Made by a program: the position numbers and the translations under genes. Below, in pieces: positions 54,856 through 64,000 of a stretch of 64,000 bases of DNA. The DNA comes from Bactericera cockerelli. Its lineage: Eukaryota > Arthropoda > Insecta > Hemiptera > Triozidae. Under the pieces are notes generated by a model. The model was not told where the DNA came from. It did no database searches and saw nothing but the letters and a program-made list of their open reading frames with translations. The stretch spans positions 55,395,533 through 55,459,532 of the forward strand of contig CM044956.1 of the NCBI GenBank assembly GCA_024516035.1, given 5' to 3'. Each line of letters starts with the position of its first letter. Within the stretch, counting starts at the first letter, position 1.

Positions 54856-56142
54856 GGTAGATCAATAAGTACCCGTGTTTAGGGACATGTTACATCATTG
54901 GTGAAACTTGTTGATACTTGTTGATGGAACGACATCTCAAATGACCACATCCAAAGTTTGAAACTGATTACTCTCTTAGTTTTCATTTATCGGTCACTTG
55001 AAGTTGTTGTGTTGCGTATAGTTGAGTGATATGGAAAAAGAACAGTACCGAGCAGTTATTCGATTCCTTTTTTTGGACGGGAAAAAATGTGATGAGATAA
55101 AATTAAAGTTAGATGCTGTGTACGGGAGCTCTTCACCTTCTATGACCACTGTTCGCTTTTGGTTTAATGAATTTAAACGAGGGCGCACAAGCATTTTTGA
55201 CGAGGACCGCCCAGGACGCCCAGAAGACGTGTGTACCGAGGAAGTCGTGGAAAAAGTGCATGATATGATTCTCAAAGATCGCCGAACAAAAGTGCGTGAA
55301 GTAGCTGAGAGTGTGGGCATTTCATATGGAACTGTTTTTAAAATCCTTCATGATAAGCTGGGCATGAGAAAACTATCGGCGCGATGGGTGCCGCGATTGC
55401 TCACAAATGACAACAAACGAATTCGGCTGAATTGTTCAAAGGCTAGTTTAGAACTCTTCAATCGCAATCCAGATGATTTTTTGCGTCGAGTTGTGACCGT
55501 TGATGAAACCTGGATACATCACTATACCCCAGAAACCAAACAGCAGTCAAAAGAATGGACTTTGGTTGGAGAATCTGCCCCAAAGAAGGCAAAATCGGTC
55601 CAATCGGCCGGAAAAGTCATGGCTACCGTTTTTTGGGATGCAAAGGGAATTATTCTTATTGACTTCTTGGAAAAAGGAAAAAACAATAACTGCTGCATAT
55701 TATGGTGAGTTATTGACACGATTTGATGCAAAATTGAAGGAGACACGCCCCCATTTGGCGAGAAAGAAAGTCTTGTTTCACCATGACAATGCACCAGCTC
55801 ACTCATCTGGAATTGTTGCTGCTAAAATCCATCAACTTGGATACGAATTATTGCCACACCCACCTTACTCACCTGACCTAGCCCCCTGCGATTATTTTTT
55901 GTTTCCTAACTTGAAAGTTTGGCTCGGTGGAAAGAGGTTCAGCTCAAATGATGACGTCATAAGCCAGACAAAGGGCTATTTTGAGGAGTTCAAAGGGAGC
56001 TACTTTTTGGAAGGGCTAAAAAAGTGGCAGGATCGCTGGAAGAAGTGTGTAGCCTTGAAAGGAGACTACGTCGAAAAATAGAACCCAAAAATGTAAGTAT
56101 CTCGCACTCTTTTTTCAAACACGGGTACTTCTTGATCCGCCC
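54856..56142 (+). mobile_element. mariner transposon, 1287 bp
   Basis: Flanked by TA (54854-54855; 56143-56144). Inverted ends share gatcaataagtacccgtgttt / aaacacgggtacttcttgatc with one mismatch. Length is normal for mariner. Confidence 0.9.
55031..56081 (+). pseudogene. mariner transposase with one frameshift
   Basis: Starts MEKEQYRAVIRFLFLDGKKC, with an N-terminal helix-turn-helix, the linker block ARWVPRLLT, and a DD34D catalytic core: Asp in TVDETWIHH, Asp in FHHDNAPAH, Asp in YSPDLAPCDYF. All three are intact. The frame breaks once at the A-run 55679-55684, where one additional A shifts the reading frame; the downstream part continues in another frame to 56081. Otherwise full length (~350 residues). 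A recently dead copy. Confidence 0.9.
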
Positions 56143-56144
56143 TA

Positions 56145-56478
56145 GATACCTACTTATGATTTTTGAGGATTGTTTTAAAACCTTTCTTATGTCATATTGA
56201 TGCTTTTTGTTTTTTATTTGTAAATAGAGCTAGGCTCGTGAATATACGGCCGCTCTGCGGGTATTTATTATTATGTTTGTATATTTTGTAGGTAGGTATG
56301 TTTTTATTTGTTTTAGAGTATCACAAAGTTTGAGGGTAGCGTAGCACAAGATTCTCAATTATTTGCTGGAGTAACTCATTTCTTTCACCGAAGCTCAAAG
56401 AACAAAAAAAAAACTTTTTAAATAGAATATTTCTATGTGCTATGAACCATCGTGAGAACTTTAGCTTTTTCTTTATAA
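56145..56478. other. Intronic DNA with a SINE fragment
   Basis: Near 56305-56350 tatcacaaagtttgagggta and gcgtagcacaag resemble the reversed tail of family B. Confidence 0.4.
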
Positions 56479-56479
56479 G

Positions 56480-56800
56480 CCATTATTATCTGATCTGGTT
56501 GCAGGGTTTTTAGTGAAACCCTAACAATTAACACTACAATCTAATTAGATCTATTGTGACCAGTTGATTCTATTTGGTTTTAACGTCCTGATTGGGATAG
56601 ATCGTCAAGACGTATCGTACCAATCGTACCAACTACCCACATTAACCTCACCCAGCCTGGGTAGGGCCGGAAATGCCAGTCTCACGTGTTTGGATGGAAT
56701 AGAAATTTCTACGAAAAGTCTGCTCCAACCGGGGATCGAACTTGGGATTTCTGGACTACCGGCAGTAGTCACAACCATTACGCCACGGAGTCTGGAACTA
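56480..56800 (-). repeat. SINE family C, minus, long form
   Basis: Same layout as the 10.3-10.7 kb copy, including the distal segment tctgatctggttgcagggtt and caattaacactacaat. Confidence 0.85.
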
Positions 56801-56804
56801 GCCC

Positions 56805-57535
56805 TAGCTTGTTAGGTTTGGCTAGTTCGTGCTCTGTTTATAGTTCTTTAGAGAGACACTGACTGTTTCTTCTCCCTGTTTAATGTCCTCCAGCCAGATC
56901 TCGAGCCATTCTGGATAAAAGAGTATTACTTTTCCTACATCTTGTAGACATATTTCGTCTCTGGCAAATATTCCATGCATCCTAGAAGGCAGAATTCATA
57001 AAGGAAGTACAGGCAGGCTGAGAAATTCTGCTTCCCTACAAGGGTTTGCTGATGTCATCGCAGCATATGTATTTCACATGCCTTTTACTATAAGAGCCGG
57101 CATTTTTCTGAAATAAAGTTGTGAAATAGTTTTCAAAAAGTACACAAAGGGCTGTAAAGTGACCTCTGAGCTTTGTTGTAAGAATATTTGGTGTAGTAAG
57201 AATGTTATGTCTATTCCAATTTTTATCTATTTACTACATGTATTTAAGTATGTAAATTTAATATATTGTTGTAGGTACACCTTATCACACATGTATAAGG
57301 TGTACACCTTATCCCCTCACCACCGTGATTTAGGTATCAATACCTATCTCACGGACACGGAATTATTATAATTATTATTATTATCAAATATCTTAATAAA
57401 ACAGTATTATTATTGCGTGAATAAATGGCGTTCTTCACATTTGGGCTGAGGCGTTTGACGGTCAATGGTCATACACCCACTAATTTTTTTTTTCTCAATA
57501 GTATTAATAGTGTTCACCCCCTTTTCTTCTGTTCT
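56805..57535. other. Intron with repeat pieces
   Basis: 56865-56900 has a diverged unit of the 38-bp satellite of 727-905; 57315-57365 repeats the ccgtgatttaggtatc / cctatctcacggacac block found near the LINE 5' end. Confidence 0.5.
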
Positions 57536-57538
57536 CAG

Positions 57539-57704
57539 AGCAAGGCTCTCTGACGATAGTTCGCCGCAGCAGCACAAAGAAGAGCCTCACCCGGGGCTCG
57601 AGCCTGTGTTCCACGGATGACGAGTCTCTGGACTCGGTGGATCTGGCCACCGATAACCTGCCTGCTGTTGATACTCCCGACGCCTGCGACAAAGCCGCGT
57701 TACG
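57539..57704 (+). CDS. Proline/serine-rich protein gene, exon b
   Basis: Acceptor cttctgttctcag. Encodes QGSLTIVRRSSTKKSLTRGS then LCSTDDESLDSVDLATDNLP, a Ser/Arg-rich then acidic disordered region with likely kinase sites (RRSS). Starts in phase 1 and ends in phase 2 at TTACG|GTGAGC. GC content is clearly higher than in its surroundings, as expected for coding sequence. Family not recognised. Confidence 0.75.
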
Positions 57705-57790
57705 GTGAGCATTTATTATTATTATTATAATACAGGGCTTTATTAGATGTAATTGGACATTATGTACGTACAATTTTTTTCTTTTTTTAG

Positions 57791-57854
57791 CATTGTTCCA
57801 ACGAAGCAATTTTACAAGCTCCACTTCAAAGAACAATGGGAAGATGTTAAGAAA
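57791..57854 (+). CDS. Proline/serine-rich protein gene, exon c
   Basis: Acceptor ttctttttttag; encodes IVPTKQFYKLHFKEQWEDVK plus Lys, ending phase 0 at AAGAAA|GTGAGA. A short conserved-looking aromatic/charged segment. Confidence 0.7.
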
Positions 57855-57859
57855 GTGAG

Positions 57860-58480
57860 AAAAAAAAAAATAATAATAACAACAATAACAACAAAATCAA
57901 GTTGGTACTAATCCTAGCATTTCCTTACAAAGTATTTTATAGTGAGAGGATTTCATTGCTAAATCCAATTGTGATGAATACCTACTGATTGGAAAGTAGC
58001 ATAGCTGCAATACATGGCGAATTGAGGCTTATTGAGGCAAATAATTATTTTAACAATGAAAAAAAATGGAAACAATATATACAATAAAAATGAAAAGGAA
58101 TAGAAAATATAAAAAACATACGTCCTAGAACTAAAGGGCCGGGTTATTGCCTATGACAATCTCTTTCACCCAACCCTTTTATAATTACTTTTTTATATTA
58201 TAATTTCGCAAACTATATTGCCTCATTACTTTCGTTAATCTATAATGAGGAAATATTCTTATAACAATATTGTATTATTCTTCTATTCAGTCTTCTGTTT
58301 CTTCATGACACGCCCGTGTCATTCACAATATCAAACACCTCGGCCGAGGTGTGAAGAACGCCTATAAAAAGAAAGAGACAGCCCGGCAGAGTGTAAGGTT
58401 ACGGAAAACATAGTTCCCATGCATTTTATGTACTTTCAGCCAGCGAAAAGTGCAACATGAATTTCAAACATTGCGATTTT
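57860..58480. other. Intron with a dispersed repeat end
   Basis: Around 58115-58185 lies a minus copy of the ggcaataaccccgccc block (aaagggccgggttattgcct). Confidence 0.5.
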
Positions 58481-58488
58481 TATTGCAG

Positions 58489-58506
58489 AAATGGACTCTA
58501 CGTTGA
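58489..58506 (+). CDS. Possible terminal exon: five codons and stop
   Basis: A good acceptor (gcgatttttattgcag, AG 58487-58488) in the right phase is followed by KWTLR and TGA, with aataaa immediately after (58508). Very short, so it could be chance. Confidence 0.35.
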   Translation, partial: KWTLR

Positions 58507-58585
58507 AAAATAAATTGATTTGACTTTTTGTTTGACTTACTTCATATCTTTGATAGTTTGGACTGTATTTCCTTTTACATTTATA

Positions 58586-59434
58586 CAGGGGGGGCAAAAG
58601 TCTGGAAACCCCTGAATAACTTTCGAATCGCTTCTTCGGTAAAATTAAAATTTTGTAAGGTAAACTGGGCTAATAAGACCTTCTTTTAGAGTGGGGTCGA
58701 TTTTTGTTACCGGCCCCCATGTCGGGGTCAGGGGGGCCAACTTCATTTTTTTAAATACGAACCCCCACCTTGCGATACATTTTTGGAAAGGTCTTTAAAA
58801 AAGAAATACAATGGTGGAAATTTTATTTTTTTAATATTAACTGTTTGCAAATGGCGTCCAACTTTGTGTATGCAGTAAAGTCTGGAAACCCCTGAATATC
58901 TTTTGAAAGGACTTTCTCAGTAAATTTAAAACTGTGCACAATAAGTCGGGGTAATTAGACCTTTCCAAAAATGTATCGCAAGGTGGGGTTTCGTATTTAA
59001 AAAAAATAAGTTGGCCTCCCTGGCCCCGACATGGGGGCCGGTAAAAAAAAATCGTTCCCATACTAAATTAAGCTCTAATTACCAAGGATTACCGTACAAA
59101 ATTTTAAATTTACTGAGAAAGCCTTTTCGAAAGATATTCAGGGGTTTCCAGACTTTACTGCATACACAAAGTTAGATGCCATTTGTAAACAGTTAATATT
59201 AACAAAATAAAATTTGCATCATTGTATTTTTTAAAGACCTTTTCAAAAATGTATCGCAAGGTGGGGGTTCTTATTTAAAAAAATGAAGTGGGGGCCGACA
59301 TGGGGGCCGGTAACAAAAATCGACCCCACTCTAAAAGAAGGTCTTATTAGTCCGGTTTACCGTACAAAATTTTAATTTTACCGAAGAAGCCATTCGAAAG
59401 TTATTCAGGGGTTTCCAGACTTTGGCCCACCCTG
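58586..59434. mobile_element. 849-bp palindromic DNA transposon
   Basis: Ends caggggggggcaaaagtctg-like / cagactttggcccaccctg are flanked by TA (58584-58585; 59435-59436). The phrase aagtctggaaacccctgaat occurs four times, twice per strand, giving a palindrome inside a palindrome centred near 59010. Same CAGGG/TA style as the 36384 element but different interior. Confidence 0.8.
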
Positions 59435-59439
59435 TATAC

Positions 59440-59938
59440 TTGAAATTTTGATGTTGAAAATTTTGAAATTTGAGCACAGGACTTCCAGCCATACAGGCGC
59501 GTGCCTGGCTCAAAAAAAATAAAATAATAAATTACTGGTACCCTGTACCAGTTTTGTTGGGCCTAAAAATATAAAACGAAAAATTGCCACCTTAACAAGT
59601 TAGACGTTAGGGCAGAACTAAATAAGTACGAGGAAGAGTTTGAACAAAAGTGTCGACTTCACTTGAAAAAGGATTTAATGAAAGAAAACAAATTATTACA
59701 ATATAATTCTTATAAGAAACTCTTTATTGACATATTTTTCTGAAAATATCGCGACGATGTGTGATTATTGTTGCCTCGGGCAATCTCTGCCATCAAACCT
59801 CTTTGCCAGTTTGATAATTATGTTTAAGAGCTATTGAATTTTACATTTTGCAGGAATAAGGCCTCACAGCTATTTCAATTTTGAACTTTAATGTAGTTCC
59901 AACCCATATTAAAGGACCAATATTAAAATTGGTTCATT
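59440..59938. other. Non-coding DNA
   Basis: No exon supported. Confidence 0.4.
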
Positions 59939-60150
59939 ACATCTGACTAAATGTGATACCATCACATCTGACTAAATGTGATACCATTACATCTAACTAA
60001 ATGTAATACCATTACCATTTGACTAAATGTGATACCATTACCATCTGACTAAATGTGATACCATTACATCTGACTAAATGTGATACCATTAAATCTAACT
60101 AAATGTGATACCATTAAATCTAACTAAATGTGATACCATTACCATCTGAC
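59939..60150. repeat. ~25-bp tandem repeat, about eight units
   Basis: Unit catctgactaaatgtgatac with variable cattac / cattaaat spacer. Confidence 0.95.
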
Positions 60151-60183
60151 TATGCGCAAGGACCATAGTGATCTATATTTTTA

Positions 60184-60336
60184 AATTAGTTAGTTATCAT
60201 ATTTGTGTTAATCACTTTCGTGATATCACAACTACTCAAACTGGCTATACTAAATCTACGCTGAAACCGGGACTTGAACCACCGACTTCCAAGTTACAAG
60301 TCCACCGCCTTATCGATCAAGCTACTGAGGTCGGTT
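60184..60336 (-). repeat. tRNA-derived SINE, family A, minus
   Basis: Minus strand carries the full head (gcttgatcgataaggcggtg, gacttgtaacttggaagtcg, gtggttcaagtcccggtttc). It abuts the stop codon of the next gene (60335), so it probably forms the start of its 3' UTR. Confidence 0.85.
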
Positions 60337-60849
60337 ATATTTTGCAATTGGAAATAATAGACTCCTTCATGATCGGATCCTCCTGGAACCAGTAAGCATA
60401 CCTGAGGACCGTCCCAGCCCCTGTGTCAGTGGAGGGGTCATATACCTGCACCTCCAGGAAGACATAGGCCGTGTTCATGACGAAACCCTTGGGGGCCCCA
60501 TTCACTCTGGGGCTGTACGAGGACCGGCGAACATACAGCACCTGACACGCCGGCGTTTTGGCGTTGTCCGCCACGATGTAAACACAGCTGGGTTTCATCT
60601 CAATGGTGATGTTCATGTTGTCAAAACCTGCCGTCAGCTCCAATTCGGTGATGTTGGGCGTCAAGTTGTCTTCGAATCCGTGAAAGTAGTTCGTCTCCAG
60701 GTACTGTACGATTTTCTGGCTGCAACGGGTGTCGTCTTTTTCGAGGCAGATGTGTGATGTGCTCATGGGTGTTTTAGGAAAAGGCGCGGTTAGGTTGGAG
60801 TAGTCTGGAGTCACCCAATGAAGGCCTCTTTCACCACTCGCGTCGATCA
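60335..60849 (-). CDS. Cys-rich extracellular protein gene, last exon seen
   Basis: Acceptor gaattttcag; begins with two bases completing the codon from exon 62694-62956. Encodes ERGLHWVTPDYSNLTAPFPK, then HICLEKDDTRCSQKIVQYLE, NITELELTAGFDNMNITIEM, SCVYIVADNAKTPACQVLYV and AYVFLEVQVYDPSTDTGAGT, ending with NCKI and a TAA. Paired Cys and several sequons imply a secreted or surface beta-rich domain. GC content is far above the surroundings. Family not recognised. Confidence 0.75.
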
Positions 60850-60850
60850 C

Positions 60851-61097
60851 TGAAAATTCAGGTAGTTATGTCAACAACAACAAAAACATCGTAGATTGCA
60901 TTAAAAAGTAAATGATGTGTGCAAATGTAATGGGTTTGTGTTTGAATCCTGGTCGGAGGACAGTTTTTGAGCGGTGTCAGGGTAAGCAAGTATTAAAATT
61001 TTGGAGTTGTGGATCATTTGGATGTGAAAGGGAAAAACAAATTTATGTGTTATGTAATATAAAAAGGAGTATTATTTATCTGTGGTGATGCACGAGG
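60851..61097. other. Intronic DNA
   Basis: No feature seen. Confidence 0.4.
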
Positions 61098-61495
61098 CCT
61101 CTTTACAATTTTTGTGGGTAGCGTAGCATTACGAAGTGCCTCCTACACTTTTCAAATTCTATATTAAATTAACTTCTAACACATTTTGAGCCACTCCGCT
61201 CATAATGAGAGACAGCATAGTATTCTGAGAGGTCGCGTCTCTCCTAATAAGCGACATTAGAAATTAGATTTAACTTTCAAGCAAGCAAGTCGTTATCGGG
61301 GAGGAACTCAACGGGAAGCAAGTCGGTAAGGTCAAAACCATGACCAGGAAGGAAGTCGGTAAAAAAAAGTTCGATGGGAAGGAACTCGGTTTCTCCCGAA
61401 AAATTGCTGCCCCGCTGGGGATCGAACCCAGGTCACCATGCGTGCAATCCTAGTGCGCAAACTCACTTAGTCCCGGTGACTATTTATAATGAAAA
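61098..61495 (-). repeat. SINE family B, minus
   Basis: Head (minus) from about 61490: ccgggactaagtgagtttgc, gcacgcatggtgacc, gggttcgatccccagcgggg. The tail on the plus strand ends with caatttttgtgggtagcgta near 61100. Confidence 0.75.
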
Positions 61496-61499
61496 CTAA

Positions 61500-62500
61500 A
61501 ATCATAGGTATACTGCACTTATGTTAACGGTATTGGCAGAAAAAACTTCATATTAATTTTCATTCGTTGAGTTGCAACAAATTTTCAATTAAGTTAAAAT
61601 ATGTAAAAAAAAGTGTGTATTTCATTTTAAAATTAATTTATTCCCTCGATCATTTTTCCCCACTCTACTCTATAGTTGAATGGGTGAGTAAGAGAACCAG
61701 GAATGTCAAAAATCGATTTTTTTTTTCTTCGTAGAATAAGAAAGAATGTACTCTTTTCTATCATCTCTGTGAATATGAAGGAGAAATACCCCTTAAAAGT
61801 ATAATTTTTTTCGATTTTAAAGTGGGGGAAGCGGAAAAAAAATCTGATGTAAATCAAGGAATGTAACAAAATCACCGACCACGTTTGCTAGCGATATTAG
61901 TACCTAGTTGTGAGAATCTTGTCGACTAACAAGGAATGAAAAATTTAATTTTATTATACTCATTAGCATCAGGAAAGCAAAAATAAGACAAATCTTATTT
62001 TTGCTTTCCTGAAAAGTCGATTTTTGACATTCCTGGTTCTTCTACTCACCCATTCAGTTAATGTTTGTATTTTTATCAAACTTCAAAGGCAACGTAAATC
62101 GAAATAAAAATGGAATCCAGGGTTCTTTGAAAACGAAAAACTTAATCTAGACTGTATAATGTGTATTAATCGCATGACAACATCAAACATTTGATGAAAT
62201 TAAATAAGAGTATGGCCCCAATTTTTTTGCATTGGTAGGCATGGCCATTCCATACAGCCAATGGTCCGAATTGATGGAGGCCACAACAGTCAAGGTATCC
62301 AGGATTTTTTTTTTCGGTAGAGAGGGCGTCCAAAATTGAAATTTGATGCTCATGAAGAAACGAAGGTTTTTCGTTTTTTTTACCTTTTTATAAAAAGATA
62401 ACTCTGCCCCCGAAGGCCGGAACCGCTTTCGCATTACTTCAGGGCACATTACTTCGCAGTCCTTATTGAAGGTTTTTTATGATTTTTTTTTAGATTTCGG
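61500..62500. other. Intronic DNA
   Basis: Contains an inverted pair: tcaaaaatcgattttttttt / aaagtcgatttttgacattc (61708 and 62013) with gggtgagtaagagaaccagg mirrored by ggttcttctactcacccatt. This is a ~370-bp hairpin-like element. Confidence 0.5.
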
Positions 62501-62504
62501 GGGG

Positions 62505-62580
62505 TTTCCAGCGAATGAAGGGTAAAACCCACGTTGTAATGTGACCATGCAGTTGGAAGCGACATTCAACCAAAATCTTA
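62505..62580 (+). repeat. 3' tail of a 5S-headed SINE
   Basis: gtttccagcgaatgaagggt, aatgtgaccatgcagttgga and agcgacattcaacc match the end of family D. Confidence 0.7.
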
Positions 62581-62693
62581 CATTTTGTTGTCTCCTGTAA
62601 ATTGGTCATGTACCGTAAATATACAGTACCTAACGGTACTTATTATTATTATTATTAAAATGAAGGCAATCTCTTCCACCCAACCCCACTCAC

Positions 62694-62956
62694 CACTCGC
62701 GGGCCAGTCCGCCTGTTCTCGCTGTCCGAAAGCCGACTTCTCCAGCACCTTGCGATGCACCTCGACGATATCATACACGTCGCTAGCGGTGGTTCCGTTG
62801 ACGCCTCCTGTGGCGTTGGCGCCATTCTGGAGCGTGTAGTAGACCTCCATCCAAGTGGTCGCTGTCGTTTTGACGCCGATGCAGGCCTTGTACTTGAGGC
62901 GACAGCAGGGGATGGGCCGAGGTGCGGACGACGGGTCCGGGAACGCTAGTTTGTAC
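62694..62956 (-). CDS. Cys-rich extracellular protein gene, middle exon
   Basis: Acceptor gaatttccccag; one-base phase start, ends phase 1 at GAGTG|GTGAGT. Encodes YKLAFPDPSSAPRPIPCCRL, KYKACIGVKTTATTWMEVYY, a Gly/Asn-rich loop with NGT sequon, and VLEKSAFGQREQADWPAS. Joins both neighbours without phase error. Confidence 0.8.
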
Positions 62957-62959
62957 CTG

Positions 62960-63500
62960 GGGAAATTCAAATTCCTGACAGACGCATTCGACACCCTGTC
63001 ACTAAACCGCAAAACTTTACAAGTGCTCAGCGAAAACATGATAAAAAACTCCATATATATCCTCCATCACCACATAATATATGGAGTATGATTGAAACTG
63101 AAATTGGAAAGAAGAAATTAAAGAATAAATGAAAAAAAAAAAAAAATAGAAAAACCCCCAACATTGAGAAAGCTAATATCTTCTGGATTGATGAGTATGC
63201 TGTGTATTAGCAATCTACCAAAGGTAGACAGCCGCGATTGTATTTATTTAAAATATATGAACAATTTGCTTCTCTCGCCTTATCAGTCTCGGGAACCATC
63301 GGAATACGTCGGCCACCTATAGGCGAAGATGAAGGAATTACCTATTCTAAAAGTCAGTTTTGCGTGTTTAAATTAACTAAACACATATAATTCTTTTTTT
63401 ATATTAAACTGAAACAATATAAAATAACAATAGATGTGTTATTTATGAAACAATTAAAGATATAGATACAAGTATTATTCTGCGCTACCCACTAATATTC
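62960..63500. other. Intronic DNA
   Basis: No exon seen; A-run at 63130. Confidence 0.4.
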
Positions 63501-63507
63501 CCGTCTG

Positions 63508-63700
63508 TCCCGGTAGCTCAGTGGTAAAGGCGGCACTCTGTGAATCCAAAGACTCCAGAGGTCGTGGGTTCGAAACCCAGCTGGGACATGACATGTTATC
63601 CTCCTAATTGGGATTTTTACCACATAATAATATGTGGGCTTACTGCTGGACTAATGGGACTTTTAATAGTCCTAATCAGGCAGTATAAATAATACGATAT
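63508..63700 (+). repeat. SINE family E, best copy (tRNA-His-like head)
   Basis: gtcccggtagctcagtggta, ggcactctgtgaatcc (loop ctgtgaa, His GTG-like) and gggttcgaaacccagctggg form a complete tRNA-like head, interrupted only by a few extra bases, followed by ggacttttaatagtcctaatc. Confidence 0.85.
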
Positions 63701-63793
63701 TATAATATTATTATTAATATAATATTCTGATTTAATAACACAAAGAACACACATCTGTTTATTTATTTTAATGGTTAAAACCCAGATACGTAC

Positions 63794-63989
63794 ATCAGGC
63801 ATTCGGCTCCGTTGAATTCGGGACAGCTTTGCTTCAACGTTTCGGTGCAGGCCTTGACCCCCTCATCAGTAAACTTGCCGCCCCCATCGACAGCACAGAT
63901 GGGGGCTTGGATGAGGATGGTGTTCTTCAGTTTGGTGCACGGCTTACAGTTGAGGTCACTCGATGGGTAGTTGCTACTGCACAGAACAC
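63794..63989 (-). CDS. Cys-rich extracellular protein gene, first exon in window
   Basis: Acceptor aattaccgcag (AG 63991-63990), phase-1 start; ends phase 2 at CTGAT|GTACGT. Encodes CSSNYPSSDLNCKPCTKLKN, then APICAVDGGGKFTDEGVKAC and CPEFNGAECL: eight Cys in 65 residues. Upstream exons, including any signal peptide, lie beyond the right edge. Confidence 0.8.
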
Positions 63990-64000
63990 CTGCGGTAATT

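Noticed and set aside
54994..55320. Minus-strand frame of 108 codons
   Set aside because: Lies antisense to the mariner transposase helix-turn-helix region.
59939..60150. CRISPR-like or regulatory operator array
   Set aside because: Head-to-tail satellite units with only length variation, no spacers.

Overview
The window is AT-rich eukaryotic genomic DNA: short exons with GT-AG introns, many pol III-type SINEs, LINE, LTR and DNA transposons, and long simple repeats. The DD34D mariner, the env-bearing Ty3/gypsy (errantivirus-type) element and the repeat style point to an insect. A hemipteran such as a psyllid is my guess, but nothing here proves it. No rRNA operon, CRISPR array or prokaryotic operon is present.

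Layout. (1) 5.4-11.6 kb, minus strand: a cluster of three small, divergent membrane proteins. Each has a C-terminal Cys-rich transmembrane segment and two share the same phase-1 splice junction. (2) 13.4-16.1 kb: a 2.75-kb foldback transposon with ~1.1-kb arms and a 10-11 bp target duplication. (3) 19.2(?)-35.6 kb, plus strand: an unrecognised gene whose last six exons join in perfect phase. Its 6.3-kb fourth intron holds a pogo-like transposon that was invaded by a tRNA-headed SINE and a full-looking CR1-like LINE. (4) 36.4-38.0 kb: a second long palindromic element. (5) 42.0-49.9 kb: a complete errantivirus-like provirus with gag, pol and env, apparently identical 400-bp LTRs and a 4-bp target duplication. 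(6) 51.5-58.5 kb, plus strand: the 3' part of a gene for a proline/serine-rich protein. (7) 53.9-56.1 kb: a hAT MITE nested in another MITE, then a mariner with one frameshift. (8) 58.6-59.4 kb: a third palindromic element. (9) 60.3-64.0 kb, minus strand: the 3' part of a gene for a Cys-rich, N-glycosylated extracellular protein, running off the right edge.

Three things stand out. Both plus-strand genes carry tandem duplications of an intron-3'-splice-site-exon-start unit just before the real exon; in the first gene the pogo element landed inside that array. SINEs with a 5S rRNA-derived head and SINEs with a tRNA-derived head share one central core domain. Several palindromic transposons and SINE-in-SINE nestings lie within 64 kb. 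Exon joins were inferred by eye from splice sites and reading phase; transcripts would confirm them.
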